Shown here: positions 11,400 through 22,956 of the stretch, piece by piece
Layout of the letters: each line of letters opens with the position of its first letter
Numbering within the stretch: the stretch's first letter is position 1
Origin: Sapria himalayana
Lineage: Eukaryota > Streptophyta > Magnoliopsida > Malpighiales > Rafflesiaceae
NCBI GenBank assembly: GCA_029783825.1
Contig: JAREIK010000801.1
Span: forward strand, 11,310,391 to 11,374,390
Direction: 5' to 3'
DNA length: 64,000 bases
The notes under the pieces: model-generated
What the model saw: only the letters and a program-made list of their open reading frames with translations
Database searches by the model: none
What the model was told of the DNA's origin: nothing
Program-made: the position numbers and the translations under genes

Positions 11400-11690
11400 T
11401 TTTTTTTTTTTTTTGGTATAGAGGCAACTTATTTTTTGAAGGGTATCATCTTATCACTGTGGAGGTATAAGCATCATACTTTTGTAGACGTTAATCTTTT
11501 TAGTTGTCTTTTAGTAAATATTCTATTGATCCTGATACTAATCAAATTTTTAATGCAATATTTTCTTTTAACCCAGCTATTTATAGAAGAATTATATGAA
11601 ATATTAATTATATAATTATTATTAGATCATATATAACATACACATTCAATATAATCAGGTATTTCTTAATTTTTTTTTGTACTTTCCTTC
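11400..11690 (+). pseudogene. Copia RT end and RT/RNase H linker
   Basis: GIEATYFLKGIILS (about 11417-11458) matches the copia block LGIEVA-S-KGI-LSQ. Further on, NPAIYRRII and RSYITYTFNIIRYF (about 11570-11670) match NPAIYRRLVG and RPDISYAVNIISQF. A T tract (11399-11414) precedes it. Decay makes the RNase H itself unreadable. Confidence 0.72.
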
Positions 11691-11878
11691 GCACACTGAG
11701 ATATGTGAAGAAGCCTTAATGACTTGGAATATATTTTAGGGAGTATGTGCACTTATAATTTGTTGAGTATTTAGATTTGAATCGAGATCTCTTTCTATGG
11801 GAGGTCATGACATATTTGAGAGAAATGCATAATGTGCCACCTTGAGTTATGATGATTTTTTCAAGATTCAGTCTATAC

Positions 11879-12761
11879 TAGAGGTGTCAAATAGGCTGGG
11901 CCGGTCCGACTCGGCCCAATTGAGTGGCTCAACTGGGCCACTGTACCGTGCCAGGCACGACACTGCTTGAGCCTGACTCATACTTGGGTCGTGCATGGAC
12001 TTGTCCGGTCGGGCCAGTTTGTACTTAGTTTTTCTAGCTAGATTTAAAAAAAAAATCTAGTTGGATCTCCAAACCAGTATACCATGCCATCTGGCCAGGC
12101 ACACAGGTCATGCTTGGCCCTGCAGGAGGCACATATAGATGTGTCAACCGGGCAGGGCCGGCCCGACACGAGGCACGGCACGGTTTGGCCGTGCATGGGC
12201 CGGCCCGACACGGGAAAATCCCATGCCCGGGCCCGTGCCGTGCCCGGGTTAGGCACGAGCCATGCCGTGCCTGCCTGACCCGGCAAGGTTCGGCCCGTGG
12301 CACGGCACACCGGCACGGCTTTGTCCCGTGTCGGGTGTCCCCCGAGCTTGACCTCGTGATCACCCCTCCCACAAAAAAGACCACGGGTCGGGTCTGATTG
12401 GACTGACCCGCTGTCCCACGAAGCCCGAACCGTACGGACAGGCCAGGCCCGCGCGGCCCGTGCCGTGCCATGCCGTGCCGGGCCCGGCTTTTTTAAACCG
12501 TGCCGGGCCCGGCTTTTTTAAACCGTGCCTGGCCAGGCACGGCACGGTACAGTAATTGTGCCTGGCCCGGCACGAAGGCACGCTCGTGCTCAAAAAAAAA
12601 TGGGCTGGCCCGGCCTGACCCGTTTGACACCTCTAGGCACAGATCATGCCGGCCTGGCATGGACATGTGACACATTCCAAATCATGCTGCCAGACCAGGC
12701 ACGGCTTAACCGTGCTGGGCTTCGGGCCGTTCCGAGGCTGCCTGATCCGTTTGACACCTCA
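11879..12761. mobile_element. GC-rich non-autonomous hAT element with another copy nested in it
   Basis: It starts TAGAGGTGTCAAATAGG and ends GTTTGACACCTCA. It is flanked by a perfect 8-bp duplication GTCTATAC (11871-11878 and 12762-12769). Without the nested element (12136-12635) it would be about 375 bp. The body consists of GGCACGG/CCGTGCC-type words. Confidence 0.92.
12136..12635. mobile_element. Nested GC-rich non-autonomous hAT element (500 bp)
   Basis: It starts TAGATGTGTCAACCGGG and ends CGTTTGACACCTCTA. The flanks are GGCACATA (12128-12135) and GGCACAGA (12636-12643), 7/8 identical. Within it a unit of about 27 bp (CCGTGCCGGGCCCGGC followed by TTTTTTAAA) is present twice in tandem near 12471-12526. 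It resembles the copy at 5765-6165, including a block reading GACCCGC near the centre of both. The long reading frames on both strands are compositional. Confidence 0.9.
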
Positions 12762-13025
12762 GTCTATACAATCTCCAGAAAGTCACATGTCTTGTCAGAT
12801 GATCTTGCATAATGCATTTGTGTCATCACTTAGCTATTTTTGAGCGTGGTTCTTGTTCTTATTATGATGACTCACTTATCGAGTCATCGCTTGTGCTAAG
12901 AATTATAGAACATATTCATGCCTTGCTGGACACATCACGTGAATCATACCGTGTCGCGTCCGATATGGCACGGCACAGCCCTTTTGAATGGTTTTTGTGC
13001 CTTGTGAGTTGCTCTAAATCATATG

Positions 13026-13053
13026 TCTGTGTGTGTGTGCGCGCGCGCGCGTG
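13026..13053. repeat. GT/GC alternating dinucleotide tract
   Basis: TGTGTGTGTG, then CGCGCGCGCG, then TGTGTG: pure alternating purine-pyrimidine sequence about 85 bases before the last intron's acceptor. Confidence 0.85.
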
Positions 13054-13138
13054 TGTGAATCTGTTAGCTAAACTAATAAAGTTTTGATGTGTTGGAGCTT
13101 AGTCGTGCTTCTAATCGATCATGCATTTGTTGTCACAG

Positions 13139-13638
13139 GAGAAGGATAATAGGATTCCAGAGCTCCAACAGTTAGAGTGGGGGCCTAAGGGGCCTATAAA
13201 CAGTCAGAAGACTCAAAACAGCAGCATCCATGGCAATGAAATGGTGGATGCGAGGTTAGAGATGGAGGAAATAAAGAGGCCTTTTTTGCTTCCTTAATAA
13301 TGGAGCCAAGTAACAGTGTTGGCAATGATCATGATGATGGTGGTGGTGGCGGCGATGATGTTGCAGGAGGAGGTGGGAGGGAAGTGCTCTTGGGGCCACC
13401 TCCCCCCATGATTGATGCTCCCAATGAATTGGCCAATCGTTTTCCTGCCCCAAACCTAGAGCTCGCCCTGGGGGCAGAAGCAAATTCTTTTCCTCACTTT
13501 AACAAGAAGGCTAAGCATTTGGGTAACTTTACCACTGCGATGAAAGTTGGAGATCCTTCTTCTTCTTCGTCTTCTCTCTCTCTATCTCTTTCTTTTCCCT
13601 TTTCAGTTCCAGATGGAGAGCAAGCGCCTAAACTGTAG
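13139..13638 (+). CDS. Last exon of the AIPP2/PAIPP2-like gene, with an apparent frameshift
   Basis: The acceptor TTGTCACAG ends at 13138. The phase-0 frame from the upstream exon reads EKDNRIPELQQLEWG ... EEIKRPFLLP and then meets TAA TAA at 13295-13300. The other frame, open from 13240, continues EAFFASLIMEPSNSV, a Gly/Asp-rich stretch, PNLELALGAE and SLSLSLSFPFS, ending at TAG 13636-13638. A PNLELALG motif followed by an SLSLSLSFPF motif is, as I recall, the hallmark C-terminus of the AIPP2/PAIPP2-like family, so the second frame is the ancestral one. The switch falls at a run of six T (13282-13287), where one extra T would join the frames. It is either a sequencing or assembly error or a real mutation that truncates the protein by about 110 residues. 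Confidence 0.68.
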
Positions 13639-13830
13639 GGCCCCCCCCCATAAATGCTTAGAAGCAGTAGCAGCTGCTGTTGGTGTAGGGTCCCTAAGGC
13701 TTGCTTGCTAATTGATTGCATCGCCAAGGAACAAATTGGCTTTATGATTAACCATGTAGCTGCTCGCCTGTCTATGTTATGTATAGAGAAAGTGCATATG
13801 TTAAAAGTAAGTTGTCCCAAATAATATGTG
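13639..13830 (+). other. Probable 3' untranslated region
   Basis: It is less AT-rich than the flanking DNA, starts with a C run (13643-13650) and has no repeats until the TG microsatellite. I could not define the poly(A) site; AATAAT at 13820-13825 is one candidate signal. Confidence 0.4.
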
Positions 13831-13886
13831 TGTGTGTGTGTGTACTTACATATCTATGTGCGCACACGCACACACACACACACACT
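13827..13886. repeat. Compound (TG)n ... (CA)n microsatellite with inverted arms
   Basis: TG repeats at 13827-13842 are followed by ACTTACATATCTATGTG and then CGCACACGCACACACACA to 13886. The TG and CA arms could pair across an 18-base spacer. Confidence 0.85.
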
Positions 13887-14323
13887 CCAATTTACATAGA
13901 TATGTGTGTTCAAACATACATATGCATATAATTGTCAAAAATAAATATCTTGAAAACAATTGTCCTTTTTTATAAATAACATAATAATTAACATTGAAAT
14001 ATATTATTTTTTGGAAATTATGTTAGAAATTAATTTCATTAATTTGCATAATTATACATTTTGGGCATTCTAAGGGAGTTTCACTTAGTTCATGCCTTTT
14101 AGGACATAATAATTGTCAAATATATTATAAATTAGAAAGGGATTTTAAAATATTATCCATGATATGTTGTGTGGTGAACTGGTGATGTGACGTACATAAC
14201 TATTATTTCGTGTCTATATGCATTACATGCAGATTGAAAAACTATATAAAATTTATTTAGAAGTTCATATTTAGCAATTATCAATGTATAGAAGTATGTT
14301 AATCAAGCCCACATGACTCACAA

Positions 14324-14324
<1 letters not shown>

Positions 14325-14373
<49 letters not shown>
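14325..14373. repeat. (AC)n microsatellite, about 24 units
   Basis: Uninterrupted AC dinucleotides on the plus strand, the longest perfect tract in the window and likely length-polymorphic. Confidence 0.95.
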
Positions 14374-14374
<1 letters not shown>

Positions 14375-14696
14375 TATGTATATATTTCAATATCATATAT
14401 TATCATAACCATTTTTCTAATCAGAAAACCATATGTTCCAATTATCATTAACCCTAAATTCCAATTGAAAACTTGTATTTTTCAATTATTAATATTCAAA
14501 ATCATATTAAATAAGGATCTCATGGTCAAGCATATTGATCATCAAAACTTGGATTTTGTTATATAATACCCTAAGTTGACTCGTTTAATTTGCACTACAC
14601 TTTAATTAGACTCCAGTTAATGAATATTCTCAAAATGATCATCAAACATGATATAGTAGCATATAAGTATTATCTATCCACACACAGACACACACA

Positions 14697-14954
14697 CAAA
14701 ATAATATATATGTGTGTATATATATATATACACACATCAATATATAAGCATATATGGACATATTTACTATTATACATATAAGCGTGTGCCTATGTGGGTT
14801 GCATGGTACTCTAAATTATGCTTCGGAAAGGAATTTTCTAAGTTACTATATTATTTGTTGGCATAATATTGTGCTCTAGAGAGAAATTTCTCAAATTACG
14901 ATATTATTTGTAATTGTGATCTAAGTATATATCTTTATATATACAATACACATA

Positions 14955-14996
<42 letters not shown>

Positions 14997-15190
14997 CAAT
15001 ATATAAGTATATATGGATATATTTACTTTTATACATATAAGTGTGTGTATGTGTGTGTTGCATGACACTATATTATGCTCTAGATAGTAATTTTCTAAGT
15101 TATGATATTATTTGTCACCGTGATATTGTGTTCTAGAGAAGTGTTTTCTAAGTCATGATATTATTTGTAATTGTGATTTTGTGCTACAAA
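14697..15190. repeat. Duplicated microsatellite-bearing unit, period about 270 bp, including (AC)19
   Basis: The sequence CAATATATAAGCATATATGG ... TTGCATGGTACTCTAAATTATGCT ... TTTTCTAAGTTA at about 14735-14930 recurs at about 14998-15190 with the same order of words. The copies are separated by a perfect AC tract at 14957-14994. Each copy also contains a smaller internal repeat, ATATTATTTGT preceded by TTTTCTAAGT. Confidence 0.75.
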
Positions 15191-16735
15191 GAATATTTGA
15201 AGTTTATTTAATATCGTAGTCTCATCCCAACTTTGTGACATCAAACTTATTGACCTACTAAAGAGCACTAAGGGACCTGAAGATGTAAAACATGAAATTA
15301 AAGAATTCAAGAAAAAGAGAGAAGGGAAGAGACAGACATATAGACGAGTGAAAATGATAACTAGAAGCAGACAACACAAGTAATTCTAATGCCACACCAA
15401 GGTGCATCACCTATAAGCCTCTCGCGATTAACAAGAAAAGCTCATGCCAATTGAAAAACAAAATAAATTGGGAATTAAATCTGAAACCTAGATCCTAACG
15501 GAGACTATCATTAGGGAACGTCTGATTCGATGAGATGATCATTCAATTTTCTTGAATGAAATTGTTGAAATGTCCGAGATGATCCTAACGACGACAATCT
15601 TTTCTAATGTCAAGCTAATTAAGAATTTAGGGTTGGTTTATATGAATGTGTATGATAAATATGATTTTTCAATGAACAATTGTGGCTTTGTTATTCTTTG
15701 AATGTTGATGGATATAATTGTTTAAAAAAAACAAAAATGTAGGCTTACAACAACAAATAAGTGTATGTTGTGTTGGCAATAGTGGATGATAACAGACAAA
15801 CCAAGGGATACATGCATGAGGATGGCATCAAATACTATGAGGACTATTCTATTGTGTATCTCTTCTAAAAGGTCTAGCCCTCTAATGATTCTGGGAATTA
15901 TTTAGAATGTCAAACTTAGGGCTTTACTATATCTTGAGTATGTTGCGTGTTGTAGATGATGATAGGTAATCCACATGACACACTTACTGGGATGTGTTTC
16001 ATAAAGCAGTGACAATTTTGTGATTATTTTTCTCTTGTAGCACTTCAATGGGTAAAATCGGTAGGGTGATGTTTATTAATTGATGTGAGTATGATATTAA
16101 CAAAGTTAAAAGTATAAACATAATTATTACCATATCACTTCACGTCTATCATGACAATTGAAGTTGGAGAATAAAAATATGTATTTGAAGTAATAATCAA
16201 TGACATTTGACGTATTGCCTAAAAGGAGTAAAAATATAGATATCCTAAGAACAAAATGAGTATGATTTCAGTAGGAGAATACAAAAAAAAAAACAAAATT
16301 ACAATGGGACTAGCCATAGTAGCAATAGTCTATGATTGATAATCACTTTGTAGTTAATTAAAATATACTAAATGGGCAAGGGGCTATCTACACATCCTAT
16401 CCATCATCCAATAATCAAGGATGATATTGTCATAATCAAAAAGAAAACTTCATCATATACAATGAAAGCACACTAACCCTAGTGTCTAACTAATTGTTTG
16501 AGACTCATGTATATCTCTTTAACTTAAATAGTAGTTAATTTACGGTTAGTTGGTCAAACTGCTATAATTATTTATGTGAGATCAATATCTAGACATATGT
16601 TCACTCTATTACTTATACGACTCATATACTTGTTGATTTTTATTGGACGTATATAATTGCCTAACTAACTTTTAGTGTTATGTTAAAAAACAATAAAATT
16701 CTGGCATCGTGACAAAGTCATAATATTTATATATA
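15191..16735. other. AT-rich stretch with no recognisable gene
   Basis: I see no convincing coding segment. A 72-codon minus-strand frame at 15161-15379 has no family resemblance. The stretch may be decayed retrotransposon flank, since a copia RT remnant follows at 17.8 kb. Confidence 0.4.
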
Positions 16736-17075
16736 GAGACATACATTATTATCTATACAAGTGCATGTGTGTGTTTGTTTGTGTATTGCATGACATGCAC
16801 CATAGTATATATATAAACAAATTATTATTGTACTTACAAGTGTATATTTATATATATTTGTATTGCATGCTATATATTATAATACATCTCAATATAAAGA
16901 TATACATCGATGGGCATAAAAGTATGTGCATATGTATGTATTACATGACATATACTACAATATATCTATATATAGACATATATTCTTGTAAATACAAGTG
17001 TATATACACATATATAGGTATTTCACAATATATACTACAATATATGTGTGTGTGTGTGTGTACATGACATATTGT
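16736..17075. repeat. Tandem-like units of TA/TG microsatellite and TTGCATGACATATACTACAA
   Basis: The word (T)GCATGACATAYACYACAATATAT appears about four times (near 16785, 16865, 16943 and 17020-17070 with variations), each associated with TATATA and TGTGTG tracts. The same word family occurs at 14.7-15.1 kb, so this is a dispersed microsatellite-containing repeat. Confidence 0.65.
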
Positions 17076-17789
17076 TGGGTTAAAAAAAAGTTAAATGATA
17101 CTACTTTCATCCATTTGTTTTTGAATAATCTAGATAGAGTTTTCATATAATATATAATGATGATGGACGGGAAAAGAGCATTTTTTTAACTCAAACCATT
17201 GTTTGATTTGAAATTTTGTGAGTTCTTCTAAGATATATATAATGGATTGACATGTAAAAAGTAGTCGTGCTTTAGCTTCATAAGCATCATACTCACAATG
17301 ATTAAAATACTCAAATTTTAGGTTTTAACATATAGATTTATTTTGTATATCATAATCGGAAGAGCTATCACTTCATTTCTATATATTTGCCAGTTAGTCT
17401 CATGGTTTACCTAGCACCATCAGCCACAACAATTTCATACAAACCCATCAATAGTCAATAGCCTAATAAAGTTCTATTTAATCACTCAATTCATAACATT
17501 ACATAAATCAAATCTCATTCATTAATAAAAAAGGATTTATACACCACACAAACAATGTTCACAAATCCATCAAAATTGCAATTTCATAAAATTATTTTAT
17601 TAAGCTCATTTTTCATGCAAACGTATCAAAAATATATGCCAAAATAACTATTAATATTTGATATTTACATATCAAATAAACTACCATGAGGAATGATGCC
17701 TTGCAAATTTAACAAACTTATTGGATAAAAAATGAACATTATGTTAGCACATGATATAAATCGATGTTTGTCGGGAAAGAAGTTATACA

Positions 17790-18038
17790 AAAAAAAAGGC
17801 ATCAATTACATAATTTTTTTTCTCTATTGGTTGAATTAATAACCATCAAAATTGTACTTGGGTTAGTAGCAAAGAGAGACATGCATTTTGAATAATTTGA
17901 TGTTAAGGTTATATTTCTGCATGGTAATTTAGATGAAAAAAAATCCACTTGATATAGTCATAGGGTTTTGAATTATAAGAAAATGAGAAACTAGATTGTA
18001 AACACCAGAAGAGCTCATATGATTTTAAACAAGTACCA

Positions 18039-18074
<36 letters not shown>

Positions 18075-18870
18075 GTGAAGAATCTTGATGATTACCATTA
18101 AATTTCATCATTTTATGTTGATGACATATTGATTGCATGTGCATGTAAGTAGAAGATTAATAATTTGAAATGAAGAATTTGGTTCTTTCCAAATAAATCC
18201 TTATGATGAGTCACTAGATACCATGATATATTGGAGTTGTTTCAAGAGAAGTATGTGAAGAAGCTATTGAAATGATTCAACATGAATAATTTAAAACCAC
18301 TAGGCACTCCCTTGACAAGTCACTTAAAAGTTTTAAAAGAAGCAATCACAAATTACAAAGCAATCACAAAATAAACTAGATTTTGCAAACACATTTGGGA
18401 AGTAGTAAAGTGAATTCTCAAATACTTGAGATGAACTACATATTTAATATTATATTTTAGAAAGCTAAATATTAGGTTACAAGGATTTGTAGTTCTAACA
18501 AGGTCGGAGATGTTGATGTAATAAAAAGTATAATTAGATATATTTAGTAGTACAATAACAAGTTGGGTCTCAAAGTTATAAAAGTTAATTTCTCTTTCAA
18601 CTACCAAAGTAGACTATATCATAATAAATAAAGGTTGTAAAGAGATGGTTTGGCTCCATTCATTCTTAGAAGAAAATACACAAGAAAGAGAAGAGTGTGT
18701 TGCACAATGACAATCAAAGTGAAATTAAACAGGGAAATAATTTCTCCTCATCCTAGAACAAAGCACATATAACTGCATTATTATTTCATTAGATTATTTC
18801 TAGAAAATGAGATTTTGAAACTTGAACTAATTTTGGAAGTCAAAATTTGGCAAACATGTTCCATGATTGT
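17790..18870 (+). pseudogene. Copia element C: reverse transcriptase and RNase H remnant
   Basis: Successive copia motifs appear in order on the plus strand. KKKGINYIIFFSLLV, TIKIVLGLVA and FDVKVIFLHGNLDE lie at about 17797-17936. FYVDDILIAC, with the catalytic YVDD kept, is near 18110-18145. KPLGTPLTSHLK is near 18295-18330. The RNase H part begins near 18385 and includes SWVSKL-KLISLSTTKVDYI (to about 18617), KEMVWLHSFLEE (about 18637-18672), LHNDNQS and HPRTKHI. Shifts of frame and stops show decay. This type resembles SIRE/TNT1-like plant copia. Gag, protease and integrase were not recognised upstream. Confidence 0.85.
18040..18073. repeat. (ATT)n microsatellite inside the copia RT
   Basis: About eleven ATT units interrupt the RT remnant between the GNLDE block and the YVDD block. 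It lies where the coding sequence has otherwise decayed. Confidence 0.9.
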
Positions 18871-21800
18871 GATGCTCCAAAATTTGGATGTCTATTGATC
18901 AATTGCCAACCAGTGGGAAATTTGTGGATGTCGAATAACTCGATACCACTATGTTGTGCCCCATATACTAGGACTCATAATTAAATAAAAAAAAAGATAA
19001 GAGTCCTAGTTGTTAATTGTAATGCTGGTGTCATACCTCAAGCCCTAGATATTCATAAACCTATGCTTTGATAGTAAGCTATGATGCTCTTGTATGAGAA
19101 CTCAATGCAAAATCCAATCTTTACAAAACCACAATCTTTTTTATAAATAAAATTTACCAACTAGCTCATTCATCCATACTCAAGAGATACAACGATATAT
19201 CCAAGTCCTTAAAAGTTTAAGTTTTATCACATTATTCTCATTCTTAATAAAAAAGTAACATCATTCTAATTTATTTTACATAAAAGCCATCAAAGCTACA
19301 ATAGAATTTTTCACAAATGTGATCTCAAATAAGTGTTGTTTATTAGTGTCTGTCCTATACCTAAAATGATTCTAAATGATGAGTAATATCTAGTAGAAAA
19401 TATTCATAAAGAAGCACTCCCCTTCAAGTTCATATGTGGTGGTCACAACTAGCAATTAATATCCTTAATTCAAAATATAAATTCCAATCTAAAAATGCTA
19501 TATATATATATAATGAGATGAGACTTGAATATATATCAATGCTTTGAGCCCTTACCAACTTTCATCATACAATGCACATGCAAATGCATGATAAAAAGTA
19601 TCATCGATGAGCACATCCAATAACTTTTTTAAAATAGACATTATTGTTTGTAACAAGATGTTTTATGGATGTCACTATTTCAAAAAGCCTTTTTAATATT
19701 TATATCCCTTGTATTTTGTTCGCATAGTAGATTTTTAGGGTCTCACCATAGGATTCCGCATGTCTTCCAATATTTTTTGGACTTTCATCGATGAAAGTGT
19801 CCGAACTAGTTTGGGTCTTTCACCCAAGAAAAAATCTATCCCTACTTGCTATTACCCACACACATATTTTCCATATTGTGCAATGCTGTGGGATTTCCCT
19901 AGAAATCATCCAATGGTACCAAGCTCACCCATTGATTATCAAGTGTGATGGTTGATCATGGCTATGTGCCCACACTCATTTATATGAGACGTCACTATGC
20001 ATATTATTTGATGTTTAATTTTACCAATATTCATATATATTTTGGTGGTTGATAATGATGTGTAGATTTTGAAATGAGACTAATATGTATTGATTTCATG
20101 GTTTTTAGTGTTTTGAAGAAATTTGATGAATAATTATGAAATCAATAAGTTTTTCGAGGTGTTTAGCTGATGAGACAGACCCATAAGTCTCATAGTTTTA
20201 ATATATATTCATGGTCAAAACTCTACCTAAAAATGGTCGGTAATAATTATTATATGTCATGACACAACCAACTCGTTAGCATAATCTTTTTACTATATGA
20301 TACATTCTCAATGATTGTGATATTATCATAAAGTCATAATTATGTGTAGCTTAGGAAAATTTAGTGGCTGCAACATTATTTTTTTGTCGCAACATCCAAG
20401 TACCCTTCTGGTGCTCAAGGTCATGGGCAATTCCATAAAGCCATGACTTTATCTTCATATGAGTAGGTAGTCTCAAGTTAGAACCACGACTTCATCTTTT
20501 TATAGCTCGGTAGTTTCAAGTCAGAGCCATGATAATTTTACAAAGTTATGATTTTTGAGCTATAGAAAATTAAAGCGTCATAAGTACTCATGTCAAAGTC
20601 ATGACAATTATTCAAAGCGTCAACTTTTAGAATACTTAATATATAGAAGATATTACTTGAGTACGACCAATTCTATGGAACAGATATTTATGAAAATTGA
20701 AAAGGCATGACTATCATCACTAGAACTATGAAGAACAAATTCATTTCTATGGAACAAAAGAGTCATTACGTTTAGAAGAGAAAAACCTATACTTAAAAAA
20801 TAACATGGACATCTGAGATCTAAAATGAGGAAATTCATCCCAGGGATAAGTTTTACTATGAACACTAAACGTAATATTACTTGGGAGACAATCCAAGAAT
20901 TCTTTTACATAGTTTGATAAATAAATATATTACATCACAACCCATATACTTCATAATAAATCTCAAAATTCTAGATCTCATTTCCAAAATAAAAGTCACC
21001 ACGATACTCAAACTTAGTCATAGTTATTTTTTTGGGATCATTGCGTTGTTCACCTCAAAAGAGGATGGACATGTTAATTTTTAAATAAAAAAGAAAATAT
21101 TCTTAAAATATTTTGTTTGAAAACACATGAGGCATGATTTTTAAAAAATAGGGAATTAAAAAAGACATGCACATGAAAAAAAAATGGGTTGCATTTTTCA
21201 TGGATTGGTATCCGTGAAAAATTTTTAAATATATATTTTTTAAAAAAATAAAAAAAATTATATTTTTGGAAACAAAATATATTACATGGATTTTAATGTA
21301 TTTGGTAACAATTAAAAAAATGAAAAATTAAATGATTAAATCATGGAAAAATAAATTAACAAAAAGTATGAGCATAGGAAAAGTTCTAAAACTAAGTTTG
21401 GTATTCGGGCTCTATTTTGAAATCCAACAAATATTTCAATAAATTATATGAAACAAGAGGTAAAAGAAAAGTAAGAAATATATGAAAATAGATTTTATAT
21501 TTTATTTATCATCAATATCTTGAACATTACTATTTTATAAAAATTAAAAATACACTTTCTTAAAGCCTTTTGTAAGTTGGTCTCTTGAAACATGGAATCT
21601 CTTGTATCTATCATTCTAATATTTCAAATATATAAAAACTTTTATGACATATGGTTCAAGAGTTGTTCCATTGTCTATAATTATATTTGTAGAAAAAAAA
21701 ATTCCAGTATTATGACAAACATTGATGGGAACATTTGATGATAGCATGTGATTTTAGATAACAAAACAAATATGGATCCATTAGGTTTATACCACTTTAT

Positions 21801-21877
21801 AACATCAAAATCCATTACCTTATATTTGTATTATTATAGCATATGTTTTTAAATATGATGAATAATTTTGATACTAA
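18871..21877. other. AT-rich stretch without a recognisable gene
   Basis: It probably includes the 3' flank of copia element C. The subregion 20250-20640 is notable for repeated words of the type GTCATGAC / GTCAYRACT (see the similar arrays at 53.6-56.2 kb). Frames of 60-70 codons at 19760-19948, 20653-20865 and 20881-21084 show no family resemblance. Confidence 0.45.
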
Positions 21878-22464
21878 GAGCAACTCCAACCGGAGTTGCT
21901 ATACGGGGTGCAATCCCCGTAACTGTCAAAATGTCACCTAAAATATTACTTTTCTTTGCTCCAACGGTGATGACATCGGGGTTGCCAAAATAGCATCCGT
22001 GAAATTGGGGTGCCATAAATGACAACATTGGAGAGAGAAATTAAATATGCAAAATAGCGGTTAGTTTACTGTACACTTCAATGTATCTATCCAATGGATA
22101 TATTTTAATTTATTTTATAAATTTGAATGGAATACTACTGGAATCTTCAATTCCACCCACTTTGTTTTTTTTTGGAATGCTCTACTGCACAGCTTCCTTC
22201 CAGCAATCAAAAAAAAATCAAAAAAATTATTTCTTGCCTTCCATATTTGTATTCGATTCTTGCATTCCTTCCATTAATCTGCCAGAAGAGAAATAATTCC
22301 AAAAAAAAGGTATTGCCTTCTCTTTTATTTTATATTTTGATTTTATAATTAATGTAGATAATTTTCTAATTTTTTAAATTGTTTATAATTTTATTTTTAA
22401 TAGATTCAATTGAATGTTTTATAAATTACTCATTATATAAATTAATTAGAATATTTTTTTGTAG

Positions 22465-22876
22465 ATGAATTTGCAATATCATGGTTCATTAACTGATTTG
22501 CTAATGAATGAGACCGATTTATATGATGATATTATTCAGAGTAATCCAGCAGATTTGGCACCAATACAAAATGAAGTCGTCCCAAATGTGAGAAAGTCAC
22601 CAAGGACAAAGAATTTCTCTGTAGAAGAAGATAAATTAATTGTCTGCATGGCTTAATACGAGTAAAGATTCAATTACCGGGAATCAACAACAAAGTGGTG
22701 CATTCTGGCAAAGAATTTCACAAGACTTATAACTTAATGGAGGTAATAACGAAAGGCATTCCCAATCTTCTATTAAAAGTCATTGGAGTGATATAAATGC
22801 AAAATATAGTAAATTTGTCGGTTTTCATTGTCAAATAGAAAAACTACGACAAAGTGGACATACCAAGCAAAATAAT
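22465..22876 (+). pseudogene. Harbinger accessory Myb/SANT-like protein, exon 1 (broken)
   Basis: ATG at 22465 opens a frame with RKSPRTKNFSVEEDKLIVC, the start of a SANT/Myb-like trihelix domain (consensus FS-EED-LLVSAWLNTSKD). A 1-base shift at about 22649 moves the reading to WLNTSKDSITGNQQQSGAFW, followed by SSIKSHWSDINAKYSKFVGF and QSGHTKQNN. A TAA near 22730 replaces a probable Tyr. The three conserved tryptophans of the domain are visible. The exon ends at a GTAAGA donor (22877). These proteins are encoded by ORF1 of plant Harbinger/Ping-like elements, bind DNA and assist the transposase in the nucleus; host homologues are often labelled glutathione S-transferase T3-like by mistake. 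Confidence 0.8.
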
Positions 22877-22956
22877 GTAAGATTTATATTTTAAATTTAG
22901 ACACTAGCAAGATTTAATTTCTTAATAATTTATTGAATTATTTCAAATGATTTTAG

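Larger units (their letters stand above)
2979..11870 (+). mobile_element. Copia element A, decayed and interrupted by later hAT insertions
   Basis: On the plus strand and in canonical copia order I see a primer-binding site (2979), an integrase core (from 3871), reverse transcriptase motifs (5430-5554, then 10727-10872), and the RT-to-RNase H linker (about 11400-11690). The RT reading is broken by the hAT at 5563-10718 and by the small element at 10884-11374. Removing both, each with one target-site copy, brings copia motifs back into register in the right order. A 3' LTR was not found; the small hAT at 11879-12761 starts soon after the last recognisable copia segment. Frameshifts and stops show that it is long dead. 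Confidence 0.75.
547..13138 (+). other. Giant intron (about 12.6 kb) filled with nested transposons
   Basis: The donor GTAATG at 547 and the acceptor TTGTCACAG ending at 13138 join two coding segments in phase 0. Between them lie a decayed copia element, a 5.16-kb hAT and six smaller GC-rich hAT elements. All plus-strand transposon genes run in the same direction as the host gene. The stretch 600-2380 has no recognisable gene apart from a short duplication at 1758-2036. The stretch 12762-13138 holds a short GT/GC dinucleotide tract at 13026-13053 and nothing else I recognise. Confidence 0.65.

Noticed and set aside
12034..12593. Long GC-rich frames, up to 145 codons on the minus strand
   Set aside because: Same cause: they lie in the nested hAT elements 11879-12761 and run across element borders.
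12900..13000. Another GC-type hAT remnant
   Set aside because: It shares a few words (GGCACGGCACAG) with the family, but no TAGAGGTGTCAA-like terminus or duplication is visible.
13494..13820. Minus-strand frame of 108 codons over the last exon and 3' region
   Set aside because: Shadow of the Ser/Leu-rich C-terminal coding segment on the plus strand.
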